A stretch of DNA of 64,000 nt, from positions 4,653,001 to 4,717,000 of the forward strand of contig NZ_CP012700.1 of NCBI RefSeq assembly GCF_001307295.1, written 5' to 3'. Under the pieces are notes generated by a model, which saw only the letters and a list, made by a program, of their open reading frames with translations, searched no databases and was not told the DNA's origin. Positions 41,121-49,185 of this stretch are shown in pieces. Source of the stretch: Sphingopyxis macrogoltabida (lineage in GTDB: Bacteria; Pseudomonadota; Alphaproteobacteria; Sphingomonadales; Sphingomonadaceae). Made by a program: the position numbers and the translations under genes. Position 1 is the stretch's first letter; each line of letters starts with the position of its first letter.

Positions 41121-43394
41121 ATGAAGCTGACTATTCGCGCCGCGCTTCGCGGCTCGCTTTGTGCTGCCGCTTTGGTGGCGGGGTTTTCGGGATCGGCGGG
41201 GGCGGCGGAATGCCTGCTCGACACCAATGACGACGGGGTGGTCGATGCCGCCGATACCGACGGCGGGGCGGTGTCGGACCGGACCGGCAACACGCTGGCG
41301 TGCGGGACCATAGCAGGAGCGACCGGCCCCCATACCACTGCATTGGGTTGGGGTGCATTCGCACGTTCGGAAGGCGCGGTAGCAATAGGCTCCTCTGCCG
41401 GAGTCCTCGAAGACGCAACCCGCGGCGTCGCTATAGGCTATAACTCGCGTGTTATTGGACGAAACTCCGTCGCCCTAGGTTACGGCACAACGGCTTTCGA
41501 AGCCAATGTCGTGGCTGTTGGCAATCGCCGCATTGTTGGCGTAGCGCCAGGCAGGAATAACGATGACGCAGTTATTGTTAGCCAATTGAATGAGGCGCTC
41601 GCACCGGCAAATAACTTAGTGCGATTTATTTCAATCATGCCGGATGGTGGACTAGCGGAGGCTACTGGCACCAATGCCTTATCGATCGGGTCAAGGTCTC
41701 GTGCGAATGGGAATAATTCTATTGCTTTAGGTGCCGATTCCAATGTCATGGGGAATGATGGCATTGCTATTGGATCTTTTTCAGATGCTAGCTTTTTCAG
41801 TATTGCTATCGGGCGCGGATCTAGTGCTAGCGTCTCAAGATCCGTTGCCATTGGCTCCGGCGCTATTGCCGACCGGGAAAACAGCGTGTCCTTCGGTTCC
41901 GCTAGCAACCAACGCCAGTTGACCAATGTGGAAGCGGGCACGCAGAGCACCGATGCGGTCAACCTCGGCCAGTTGAAGGCGGTGCAATCGACCGCGAACA
42001 CCGCGCTCGCCGATGCCGCTACGGCGCAGGGGGCCGCCGAGACGGCGCTCGCCAATGCCGCGACCGCACAGGGCACCGCCGACACGGCGCTGGCCGATGC
42101 GGCCGCCGCTCAGTCGACGGCAGACGCCGCGCTGGCCGCGGTCTCTTCGGCGCAGGGCGATGCCGGGGCGGCGCTGGCAGTCGCGAACAGCGCACAGGCG
42201 ACGGCGGACGATGCGCTGGCGAATGCCGCGACTGCGCAATCGACTGCTAACACGGCGCTGGCTGATGCGGCTTCGGCGCAGGGCAGCGCCGATGCCGCGC
42301 AGGCGACCGCCGACACCGCGCTCGCCGATGCGGCGACGGCGATCTCGACCGCCAATCAGGCCAGCACCACCGCCAATCAGGCGTTGGCGCGGGTCGACGA
42401 GGTGATTGCACAGGCGGGCAATGTCGTCGGCAACAACGACCGCGGCGCGGCGCCGAGTGCGACGGGCAATGGCGCGGTTGCTGGCGGTTCGGGCACGGTT
42501 GCCGAGGGCGAGGGCGCGGTGTCGTTCGGGCTCGACAACCGGGCGACGGGCAATGGTGCGGTGGCGATCGGCGATCCGAATATCGCGACCGGTACCGGCG
42601 CGGTGGCGATCGGGGCGAACAACACGGCGACCGGCACCGGTGCGGTGGCGCTGGGCAATGCCAGCACCGCGAACGGCGCTTCGGCGATTGCGCTGGGCGA
42701 TGGCGCGGCGGCGGCGGGCGTGGGTAATGTCGCGATCGGCGGGGGCACCTCGGCGAGCGGCGCGAATAGCGTCGCGCTCGGCAACGGTTCGGTGGCGGAA
42801 GAGGCGAACACCGTCTCGGTCGGCGCGGCAGGGGCCGAACGGCGTCTCGTCAATGTCGCGGCGGGGACGGCGGCGACCGATGCGGTGAACAAGGGCCAGC
42901 TCGATAGCGAAATCGCGGCGCGGCAGACGATGGGGGTCGAACTCGGCGCCGCGATCAGCGCCGAAACCGCGGCGCGCCAGCAGGCCAATCTGCAGATCTC
43001 GCAGCGGCTTGCGGTGCAGGAAGCGTCGGTCACGGCGCTGACCACCGGGCTGTCGAACGAGATGTCGGCGCGCATCGCCGCCGACAATGCGCTGTCGCAG
43101 CGGATCGACGCGGTGTCGACGCGGCTCGACCAGATCGATTCGCAGATCGCGATCCTCGACGACCGCATCTCAAGCTCGACCGCGGTTGCGTCGGCGCTGT
43201 CGGGCAACGCCTTCCTGCCCGACATGAAGTTCAACCTCACTGCGAACGTCGCCACTTACGACGGCGCGCAGGCGGGGTCGATCCAGATGGGCGTGTTGCT
43301 GAGCCCGCATGTCGCGTTGAACGCCGGCGTGGCGTCGGGCTTCAACCGCCGCGGCAAGACCGCGGCGCGCGCCGGGGTGACGATCGGCTTTTGA
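41121..43394 (+). CDS. YadA-like trimeric autotransporter adhesin
   Basis: This 757-aa outer-membrane protein has a signal peptide (MKLTIRAALRGSLCAAALVA), then CLLDTNDDGVVDAADTDGG, a perfect EF-hand/dockerin-like Ca loop (D34, N36, D38, D45). Head repeats of the SIALG/GAVAIG type follow (VAIGSSAG, SIALGADS, AIGRGSSAS), with VNLGQLKAV necks. The stalk has 14-residue coiled-coil repeats (41991-42350), then a second set of head repeats with necks. The C-terminus is the trimeric beta-barrel anchor (LTANVATYDGAQAGSIQMGV, ARAGVTIGF). It mediates adhesion. The AT-richer head (41.4-41.9 kb) differs from the rest. Confidence 0.87.
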   Translation: MKLTIRAALRGSLCAAALVAGFSGSAGAAECLLDTNDDGVVDAADTDGGAVSDRTGNTLACGTIAGATGPHTTALGWGAFARSEGAVAIGSSAGVLEDATRGVAIGYNSRVIGRNSVALGYGTTAFEANVVAVGNRRIVGVAPGRNNDDAVIVSQLNEALAPANNLVRFISIMPDGGLAEATGTNALSIGSRSRANGNNSIALGADSNVMGNDGIAIGSFSDASFFSIAIGRGSSASVSRSVAIGSGAIADRENSVSFGSASNQRQLTNVEAGTQSTDAVNLGQLKAVQSTANTALADAATAQGAAETALANAATAQGTADTALADAAAAQSTADAALAAVSSAQGDAGAALAVANSAQATADDALANAATAQSTANTALADAASAQGSADAAQATADTALADAATAISTANQASTTANQALARVDEVIAQAGNVVGNNDRGAAPSATGNGAVAGGSGTVAEGEGAVSFGLDNRATGNGAVAIGDPNIATGTGAVAIGANNTATGTGAVALGNASTANGASAIALGDGAAAAGVGNVAIGGGTSASGANSVALGNGSVAEEANTVSVGAAGAERRLVNVAAGTAATDAVNKGQLDSEIAARQTMGVELGAAISAETAARQQANLQISQRLAVQEASVTALTTGLSNEMSARIAADNALSQRIDAVSTRLDQIDSQIAILDDRISSSTAVASALSGNAFLPDMKFNLTANVATYDGAQAGSIQMGVLLSPHVALNAGVASGFNRRGKTAARAGVTIGF
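41991..42347 (+). repeat. 42-bp tandem repeats encoding the adhesin stalk
   Basis: Seven full 42-bp units, plus a half unit and one further unit, code for 14-residue steps of the form T-A-(N/D)-T-A-L-A-D-A-A-T-A-Q-(G/S). Two heptads per unit give a right- or left-handed trimeric coiled coil. Divergence between copies is moderate, so copy number could vary by slippage or recombination and so change stalk length. Confidence 0.85.
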
Positions 43395-43411
43395 TGCTGA
43401 TGACGCGAAAG

Positions 43412-43447
43412 GGCGGCGGGCCATGCGGTCCGCCGCTTTTTTTTTTG
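43412..43447 (+). terminator. Rho-independent terminator of the adhesin gene
   Basis: A GC-rich stem (GGCGGCGGGCC / GGTCCGCCGC with a short ATGC loop) is followed by a run of ten T, 15 bases after the adhesin stop. It will end transcription of the adhesin gene. This is a textbook intrinsic terminator on the plus strand. Confidence 0.9.
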
Positions 43448-43500
43448 GGAAAGTCTGTCGGGGATGGCCGCCTCGGGGTGGAGACCTGCCCCTGAATTTC

Positions 43501-43602
43501 GTCATGCTGAACTTGTTTCAGCATCCATGGCCAGAGTTCGAATTTTACGCCGCGTCAAAGGATACGGCAGGCCATGGACCCTGAAACAAGTTCAGGGTGA
43601 CG
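43501..43602. repeat. Intergenic inverted repeat (family B)
   Basis: Two long arms, starting GTCATGCTGAACTTGTTTCA on the left and CCATGGACCCTGAAACAAGT on the right, frame a spacer of about 40 bases. The TGAAACAAGTTCAG core is typical of a palindromic intergenic repeat in sphingomonads. It lies between the adhesin terminator and the next gene. Confidence 0.75.
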
Positions 43603-43687
43603 AAGAATGAGATGCCCGCTTCCGGCCGAGCGGCGCCGTTCCTGCTGCCGGGATTGGCCGCGCCGGGATTTTGTGCGAAACTGCGGC

Positions 43688-43975
43688 ATGGCCACGCCCG
43701 ACCTCAGCGACCGGGAGCAATATATCGCCTATCGCCGCGAACTGCGCGGCGTGGCACGCTGGTCGCGGCTCGTGGGCTTTGTCCTTGTCGTGATCGCGTT
43801 CGCGCTGTTCGTCTGGCCGCAGAGCGGCGGGCCGTGGCTGCTCGGGCCGCTGCGCACCGAGACATGGGGCTGGATCGCGCTGGTCGGCGGCTGGCTTATC
43901 TGGATCGCGGTCATCGTCCGGCGCACGCGCTATCACAAAGCGCGGCTGGCCGAAGCGGACGACGCGGCGCGATGA
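43688..43975 (+). CDS. Small two-helix membrane protein
   Basis: This 95-aa protein has two membrane spans: VGFVLVVIAFALFVWPQSGG and TWGWIALVGGWLIWIAVIVR, joined by a short loop, with a charged N-terminus (REQYIAYRRELRGVARW) and a basic C-terminus. The family is not recognised. It overlaps the start of the secreted DUF6265-like gene (ATGA), so the pair is co-expressed. Confidence 0.7.
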   Translation: MATPDLSDREQYIAYRRELRGVARWSRLVGFVLVVIAFALFVWPQSGGPWLLGPLRTETWGWIALVGGWLIWIAVIVRRTRYHKARLAEADDAAR

Positions 43976-44418
43976 GGCCGCGATGGGTGGCCGCTGTTCT
44001 CGCGACGCTGCTGCTCGCCGCGACGCCGCCGGCCGCCAGCGTCGACGATCTCGCCTGGCTCGCGGGTGAATGGACGAGCGACGTCGATGGTCGCTGGACC
44101 GAGGAAAGCTGGACGGCCCCGCGCGGCGGGATGATGATCGGCCACAGCCGGTCGGGACACGGCGAGGCGCTGCGCGAGTTCGAGTTTCTGCGGATCGTCG
44201 TGGTCGAGGGCGCCCCGGCCTATATCGCGCAGCCGGGCGGCGGGGGGCCGGTGGCGTTCCGGCTCGCGGCGCATGACGCGGCGAGCGCGACCTTCGAAAA
44301 TGCCGCGCATGATTATCCGCAGCGCATCCGCTATGTGCTGAGCGGCGACACGCTGACCGCGACGATTTCGGCGATCGACGGGTCGAAGGCGCGGAGCTGG
44401 GTTTACCGGCGGCGCTAA
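43972..44418 (+). CDS. Secreted DUF6265 (lipocalin-like) protein
   Basis: This 148-aa protein has a signal peptide (MRPRWVAAVLATLLLAATPP) and a DUF6265-type core beginning DDLAWLAGEWTSDVDGRWTE, with later strands FLRIVVVEGAPAYIAQPGGG and ATFENAAHDYPQRIRYVLSG. The pattern D.(A)WLAG.W is typical of this lipocalin-like family. A ligand is not known. It overlaps the DMT transporter gene at its stop by four bases (convergent). Confidence 0.78.
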   Translation: MRPRWVAAVLATLLLAATPPAASVDDLAWLAGEWTSDVDGRWTEESWTAPRGGMMIGHSRSGHGEALREFEFLRIVVVEGAPAYIAQPGGGGPVAFRLAAHDAASATFENAAHDYPQRIRYVLSGDTLTATISAIDGSKARSWVYRRR

Positions 44419-44870
44419 CCCGTCCGCCGTGCGAGCCAGACGCCGGCGACCATCAGCGCGATCCCGGCAATCCGCTTCGTGTCGACGGGGAATTGCGCGG
44501 CGCCGAACAGTCCGAAATGATCGATGACGGCGGCGCTGGCGATCTGGCCGACGAGGACGAAGAAGATCGCGTTGCCAACCCCAAAACGCGGCGCGATGAA
44601 GGTCACCGAAATGACGTAGAAGGCGACGAACAGCCCGCCGAAATAGAATATCCACGGGATGTCGCCGGAAAAGCGGATGTCGCCGAGCGATCCGGTGACG
44701 AGCGCCCCGGTGCCCGCGATCAGCAGCGCGAGGCCGAAAAGGATCACCGACGCTGCCATCGGGCTGCCGAGGCGTCCGCCGAGCCCGCCGTTGAGCGCCG
44801 CGAGGATCGGGATGCCGACCCCGGTGAGCAGCATGATCGTCGCGAAGGCGGGCGCGTTGCTGCTGGTCAT
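44415..44870 (-). CDS. DMT family transporter (DUF606/YdcZ-like)
   Basis: This 151-aa protein has five or so predicted helices (MLLTGVGIPILAALNGGLGG, ASVILFGLALLIAGTGALVT, WIFYFGGLFVAFYVISVTFI, GNAIFFVLVGQIASAAVIDH, IAGIALMVAGVWLA). This is the DUF606 half-size DMT transporter; related proteins work as dimers. It is the last gene of a four-gene operon (PNPOx-like, GST, tautomerase, DMT). It may export a product of the oxidative/tautomerase steps. Confidence 0.85.
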   Translation of the reverse strand: MTSSNAPAFATIMLLTGVGIPILAALNGGLGGRLGSPMAASVILFGLALLIAGTGALVTGSLGDIRFSGDIPWIFYFGGLFVAFYVISVTFIAPRFGVGNAIFFVLVGQIASAAVIDHFGLFGAAQFPVDTKRIAGIALMVAGVWLARRTG

Positions 44871-45085
44871 GGCCTGGCTTTCCCCGCTGCCTGGGCGCGG
44901 TAGTCGAGGACGGGCAGGCCGCCGATGCCCCAATTGTCCACATCGATCTCGTCGATCGTGACGACCGTCGTCGCCGGATTCTTGCCGAGCGTGCGCTGGA
45001 GGAGGTCGGTGACCCCGGCGATCAGTTCGCGCTTCTGCTCGGCGGTCGCCCTCTCGCGGGTGATCCTGATATTCACATATGGCAT
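44867..45085 (-). CDS. 4-oxalocrotonate tautomerase family protein
   Basis: This 72-aa enzyme starts MPYVNIRITRERATAEQKRE: the proline after the start Met becomes the N-terminal catalytic base. It is followed by the usual LIAGVTDLLQRTLGKNPATT and VVTIDEIDVDNWGIGG. Members move a double bond in enol or unsaturated acids. ATG at 45085 is chosen so that Pro follows Met, with a GGAG site nine bases upstream. It overlaps the DMT gene (ATGA) and the GST gene end. Confidence 0.88.
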   Translation of the reverse strand: MPYVNIRITRERATAEQKRELIAGVTDLLQRTLGKNPATTVVTIDEIDVDNWGIGGLPVLDYRAQAAGKARP

Positions 45086-45693
45086 CATATAGCTCCTTCG
45101 GCGGGCCACCCTGGCATTTCCGAAAAGTCCGGCAGCGCGGCAATCCGGCGCGTCCACTCGCCGATCGCCGGCCAGCCCGCAATATCGATCCCCGCGTCGC
45201 CCATAAGCGCCAGATAGGGGCTTGCCGCAAGGTCGGCGATCGTCAGCCGCCCGCCGGTGAGCCAGTCGCGGCGCTCGAGATGCGCCTCGACCACCGGCAG
45301 GATGCGCGCGGTGACCGCCGCGGCATGGTCTTCAGCGATCGCGGCGCCGAACTTGCGCTGGAGACGGAGGGTCGCGGGGCCGTTCGCGATCTCGTTGGCG
45401 GCGTGCGACAGCCAGACATGGATTGCGCCGCGTTCCTCGGGGCTTTCGCCGTCCCAGTCGCCGGGGCGGTGACGCGCGGCGAGGCAGGCGAGGATGGCCT
45501 GGCTGTCGCGGAGGATGAGATCGCCGTCGACGAACAAAGGTATCTGCCGCATCGGGGTGAGCGCGGCGAAGGCATCGGACTGGCGCGCCGCCGCGTCGGT
45601 GGCAATTTCGACCCACGGCAGGCCGAGGAAGGCGAGCGCCATGCGGACCTTGTGCGTGTTCCCCGACAAGGGCGAGCCGTAAAGGCGGATCAT
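45085..45693 (-). CDS. Glutathione S-transferase
   Basis: This 202-aa GST starts with MIRLYGSPLSGNTHKVRMAL (serine in SGN is the likely catalytic residue). TPMRQIPLFVDGDLILRDSQ gives the cis-Pro and DS loop, and the C-terminal domain carries WLTGGRLTIADLAASPYLAL with the N-capping box. It is placed between a PNPOx-like gene and a tautomerase, which often points to breakdown or detoxification of aromatic or electrophilic compounds. ATG at 45699 (six bases before) is possible, but its spacing to the AGGAG site is too short. Confidence 0.87.
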   Translation of the reverse strand: MIRLYGSPLSGNTHKVRMALAFLGLPWVEIATDAAARQSDAFAALTPMRQIPLFVDGDLILRDSQAILACLAARHRPGDWDGESPEERGAIHVWLSHAANEIANGPATLRLQRKFGAAIAEDHAAAVTARILPVVEAHLERRDWLTGGRLTIADLAASPYLALMGDAGIDIAGWPAIGEWTRRIAALPDFSEMPGWPAEGAI

Positions 45694-45695
45694 CG

Positions 45696-46322
45696 TCATT
45701 CTCCTGATAGTTGGGCGCGCAGCGCCGCGACTTCGGCGCGCAACTGGTTGAGTTCCGCGGCCATCGGGCGCACCGCGGCGGAAATCTGGTCTTCGGTGAA
45801 GCGCGGGGTGATATGCTGCGAGCAATTCCATTCCCAGCCGACCACGTCGATCAGAAAGGCGCGCTCGGGCGTCGCCTGATAGCCCGCCGGCATCAGCGAG
45901 GTGACGAGCGCGGGATCGTCGGCGAGTTCGACGGTGCGTGCATGGCCGAGCAGCTTCAGCCGCGCGCGGTTCGGATAGTCCATCAGGAATAGCGATACGC
46001 GGTCGTCGCCCGCGAGATTGGCAGCGCTGATATATTGGCGGTTGCCGCGATAATCGGCGAAGCCGATGCGATTGCCCTCGATATGGCGGAGGAAGCCAGC
46101 GGGGCCGCCGCGATGCTGCATATAGGGCCAGCCGTCGGCGGTGACGCTCGCCATATAGAAGCTGTCGCGCGCCGTGATAAATTCCGCTTCGCGCGGCCCG
46201 ATCGGATCGGGGGTGCCGTCGGCGCCAAGCTCCATCCGCGCATAGGCGGCGCGCGACCCCTGCTGCTGCTGCATCGCGCGCGCCGCGTCGGTGAAGATCG
46301 TGTGGAGATAGTTGCGGGCCAT
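45696..46322 (-). CDS. PNPOx-like (pyridoxamine 5'-phosphate oxidase family) protein
   Basis: This 208-aa protein has a split-barrel FMN-binding fold: REAEFITARDSFYMASVTAD, GWPYMQHRGGPAGFLRHIEG, IGFADYRGNRQYISAANLAG, DDRVSLFLMDYPNRARLKLL. This is the conserved set of a PNPOx-like flavin protein group (COG3576-like). It likely reduces a small substrate with FMN or F420. It is the first gene of the operon and divergent from a LysR regulator. Confidence 0.85.
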   Translation of the reverse strand: MARNYLHTIFTDAARAMQQQQGSRAAYARMELGADGTPDPIGPREAEFITARDSFYMASVTADGWPYMQHRGGPAGFLRHIEGNRIGFADYRGNRQYISAANLAGDDRVSLFLMDYPNRARLKLLGHARTVELADDPALVTSLMPAGYQATPERAFLIDVVGWEWNCSQHITPRFTEDQISAAVRPMAAELNQLRAEVAALRAQLSGE

Positions 46323-46407
46323 CGCGGGATTTCCTTCCTTCCAGACCGGATAGGTCGTTGCGTTTGGTGCGATAATCTGTGAAAAATGAAGAACTCTATT
46401 TCATAAA

Positions 46408-47310
46408 ATGGAACAATCTGTGGACCGGCTGCTTACGCTCGAAATGTTCGTCGCGGTCGCGGGCGAAGGCGGCTTCGCTGCGGCGGCGCGCAAGCTCGGC
46501 AGTTCGCCGCCGGCGGTGACACGCGGGATCGCGGCGCTCGAAGCGCGGTTGGGGACCAGCATGTTCCATCGCTCGACGCGCGCGGTCGCGCTGACCGACG
46601 CCGGTGCGGCGTTTCTGGGCGAGGCGCGGCGCATCCTGGCCGACCTGGCGGGCGCCGAGCGCGAGGTGCGCGGCGCACAGGCCGACCCGCGCGGGCAGCT
46701 TTACCTGACCGCGCCGGTGATGTTCGGACGGCTCCATGTGCTCCCCGTGGTGCGTGCGCTGCTCGAACAGCATCGCGACCTCGGCGTGCGGATGATGCTG
46801 ATCGACCGCAACGTCCGCATCGTCGAAGAAGGTATCGACGTCGCGGTGCGGATCGGCCCGCTCGCCGATTCGAGCCTCAAGGCGGTGCGGATCGGCGCGG
46901 TGCGCCAGATGCTCGCGGCGAGCCCCGCCTATCTGGCGCGGCGCGGCGCGCCGGCGCGCGTCGCCGATCTGGCCGACCACGATCTGATCGGCACAATGGG
47001 GCCGCGCGCGGTGAACGAGTGGCAGTTCGCCGGGACACGCTGGCGGCTCGAACCGCGGCCGCGGCTGGTGCTCAATACCGTCGATGCGGCGCTCGCGGCG
47101 GCCGAGGCGGGGCTGGGGATCGCCAATCTCCTGAGCTACCAGCTTGCCGGCGCGCTTGGCGACGGGCGGCTGATTTCGCTGCTTCCCGCCGAACAGCCGC
47201 CCGCACTGCCGGTCCATCTGCTGTTCGAACCGTCACGCGCCGCGCTGCCCGCAGTGCGGCTGTTCGTCGCGGCGATGAAGGCGCGGGCGCGGATGGCGGG
47301 GCTGGTTTGA
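46408..47310 (+). CDS. LysR family transcriptional regulator
   Basis: This 300-aa protein has an N-terminal winged HTH (LEMFVAVAGEGGFAAAARKL, SSPPAVTRGIAALEARLGTS, MFHRSTRAVALTDAGAAFL) and a LysR substrate domain (GQLYLTAPVMFGRLHVLPVV, GIDVAVRIGPLADSSLKAVR). It is divergent from the PNPOx-GST-tautomerase-DMT operon across about 85 bases, so it very likely controls that operon in response to an unknown small-molecule inducer, and itself. Confidence 0.92.
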   Translation: MEQSVDRLLTLEMFVAVAGEGGFAAAARKLGSSPPAVTRGIAALEARLGTSMFHRSTRAVALTDAGAAFLGEARRILADLAGAEREVRGAQADPRGQLYLTAPVMFGRLHVLPVVRALLEQHRDLGVRMMLIDRNVRIVEEGIDVAVRIGPLADSSLKAVRIGAVRQMLAASPAYLARRGAPARVADLADHDLIGTMGPRAVNEWQFAGTRWRLEPRPRLVLNTVDAALAAAEAGLGIANLLSYQLAGALGDGRLISLLPAEQPPALPVHLLFEPSRAALPAVRLFVAAMKARARMAGLV

Positions 47311-47523
47311 GCGTGCCGTGACCCGACGCGCCCATCGATAATCATGATCCATGTTAGCGCGCCGCCGCGCGGCGTGGTATAAACGGGACCAACGACTGCG
47401 ATTCCACCCAGATCGGCTTTTCGTGGTTTCGGCTTAATGTCGCAGTCCCCGATGCATACGGCCAGCCGATCGTCCCAAGCCGAGAGCCAGGTAGCGCTTG
47501 CTCGCGCAGAGAGGAGCATCGCC

Positions 47524-47721
47524 ATGCGTGCTTTCCATCTTTTGATCGACGACACCGAGACCCGGCGCATAGACTTTCACGCCGAAGGCCCCGACCACGC
47601 GTTCCAGATCGCGCGCAACGAAAATGACGGCGTGAACGTTACGCTGTGGGAAGGCGAACGATTGCTTGCCCGAATGACGAAGACCGAAGCGAATGTCTGG
47701 AAACTGCACGCGCTCGGTTGA
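47524..47721 (+). CDS. Small hypothetical protein
   Basis: This 65-aa protein starts behind a GAGGAG site at MRAFHLLIDDTETRRIDFHA and continues with EGPDHAFQIARNENDGVNVT and LWEGERLLARMTKTEANVWK. The mixed beta/alpha layout has no known motif. The next gene, a Crp/Fnr regulator, lies 42 bases downstream in the same direction. It is similar in size to small proteins that accompany such regulators in sphingomonads. Confidence 0.6.
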   Translation: MRAFHLLIDDTETRRIDFHAEGPDHAFQIARNENDGVNVTLWEGERLLARMTKTEANVWKLHALG

Positions 47722-47762
47722 ACGTCGTCGTTCGCTGCATATGGGACCACCGCGAGGATGAT

Positions 47763-48551
47763 ATGTCGAGTGATGTCACGCGTCTGTCCCAATGGATGGA
47801 CCATCATCGCACCCGGATGGAACTCGGCCCGCTCAGCATACTGATCAGGAAATTGCTCAGCCACAGCCTGCTATCGACTGACGATCAGCAGGCGATCGCC
47901 GCACTGCCGCACAAGCTCCGGCGGTTGCAGCCGGGCGAATCGATTCTGCGCGAAGGCGACCAGGCCGAGATCTGCCCCGTCCTGCTGAGCGGCTTCGCCT
48001 ATCGCCAGAAGGTCGCCTCGGACGGCGGGCGGCAGATTGTTGCGCTCAAATTGCCGGGCGATGCGCTCGACCTGCAGTCGCTCTATCTGGAAAAGGCCGA
48101 TCACGACATCCGGATGCTGACGACTGCCGAAATGGCGCTGGTGCCGCTGGCGGCGATGGAGCAGCTTACGATCAAGCGTCCTGCCGTGGCGCGCGCGGTC
48201 CTGATCGACATATTGGTCGAGGCGTCGATCGGCCGCGAATGGCTGCTCAATATCGGCCGCCGCAACGCGCTGGCACGGCTCGCGCACCTGCTGTGTGAGT
48301 TGCACGACCGGGTGAGCGACATCGCGAGCGAGGCGAGCGAATATTTCGAAATACCGCTGACGCAGGAACAGCTTGCCGACCTGCTCGGGCTCACCCCGGT
48401 GCATATCAACCGCATGGTCCGCCAGCTCGAAAAAATGGGCGCGATCGGCCGGCCGTCACGCTCGCTGACGATCCTCAATCTGTCGGAGTTGGCAAAAATA
48501 TCCAAGTTCTCGTCGGCTTACCTGCATCGAAACAATGTCTCGGGGGTTTGA
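47763..48551 (+). CDS. Crp/Fnr family transcriptional regulator
   Basis: This 262-aa protein has a cyclic-nucleotide-binding-like fold at residues about 40-150 (KLRRLQPGESILREGDQAEI, LLSGFAYRQKVASDGGRQIV, ALKLPGDALDLQSLYLEKA) and a C-terminal HTH (LTQEQLADLLGLTPVHINRM, VRQLEKMGAIG). No FNR-type four-cysteine cluster is visible. It lies next to a DUF6894 gene. The ATG at 47763 has a GAGGATGAT site. A second member lies at 52.5 kb. Confidence 0.9.
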   Translation: MSSDVTRLSQWMDHHRTRMELGPLSILIRKLLSHSLLSTDDQQAIAALPHKLRRLQPGESILREGDQAEICPVLLSGFAYRQKVASDGGRQIVALKLPGDALDLQSLYLEKADHDIRMLTTAEMALVPLAAMEQLTIKRPAVARAVLIDILVEASIGREWLLNIGRRNALARLAHLLCELHDRVSDIASEASEYFEIPLTQEQLADLLGLTPVHINRMVRQLEKMGAIGRPSRSLTILNLSELAKISKFSSAYLHRNNVSGV

Positions 48552-48584
48552 CCGAATAGCCTCATACGGGCCGGGAGTTTTCCG

Positions 48585-48809
48585 ATGCCGCAATATTTCT
48601 TCAATACGTCGAACGGATCGCCGCATATCGACGACGCCGGTATGGAGCTTCCCGACATCTCAGCAGCGCGGCGCGAGGCGATCCGCTATGGGGGCAGCCT
48701 GCTCAGCGACGATCCCGAGATGGTGATGCAGGATAATGGTTTGCGCATCGATGTGGTCGACGAAGCCGGTAGCCGCTGTTTCGCGGTGCGGGTGACAATC
48801 GAAGACTAG
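48585..48809 (+). CDS. DUF6894 family protein
   Basis: This 74-aa protein matches the DUF6894 pattern: MPQYFFNTSNGSPHIDDAGM, then ELPDISAARREAIRYGGSLL. The consensus (P.Y.F(N/D)..G....D.(E/G)G.ELPD...AR.EA....G) is present. It is frequent in rhizobia and sphingomonads beside stress regulators, with unknown function. It follows the Crp/Fnr gene. Confidence 0.8.
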   Translation: MPQYFFNTSNGSPHIDDAGMELPDISAARREAIRYGGSLLSDDPEMVMQDNGLRIDVVDEAGSRCFAVRVTIED

Positions 48810-48819
48810 GCCTGCCGGC

Positions 48820-49185
48820 GTGCGTAACTGCCCGATCGAGCGCTCATCGATGATCGAGGGCGCGGCGTTCGATGCTGATGCTGCGATTTTGTGCATCCGT
48901 TTTCGGGACAACGGCACCTATTTCTATTTCGACGTTCCCGAGCATCTGTTCGACGGGCTGTGCAACGCTGTCTCGGCCGGGACGTTTTTCAACGAACGGA
49001 TCAGGGACCGATTTCGCTGCGAGCGTGATCCTGAACGGCGGCGTTCCGTCCGGAAACATAGAAGCCTGCCCTCGTCGGCGCGCGCAGCTTGGGAATCTAG
49101 GCAATCTGGGTTAAGTTTCCCGCAAATACCGGCGTCGGCCGGGCGGCTGCGGGGAGCCAACGCATGCGCCATTCGTTCGTTCGAC
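48820..49185 (+). CDS. KTSC-domain segment, open in frame into the next gene
   Basis: The first 75 residues of this frame form a KTSC domain (MIEGAAFDADAAILCIRFRD, NGTYFYFDVPEHLFDGLCNA, SAGTFFNERIRDRF). KTSC domains are small RNA-related or unknown folds of about 60-70 residues and normally end soon after the F(F/Y)N..IR.R(F/Y) motif. Here no stop occurs; the frame runs through a non-conserved stretch into the YqcI/YcgG gene. Either the stop was lost, or a true fusion of about 346 aa exists. Confidence 0.5.
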
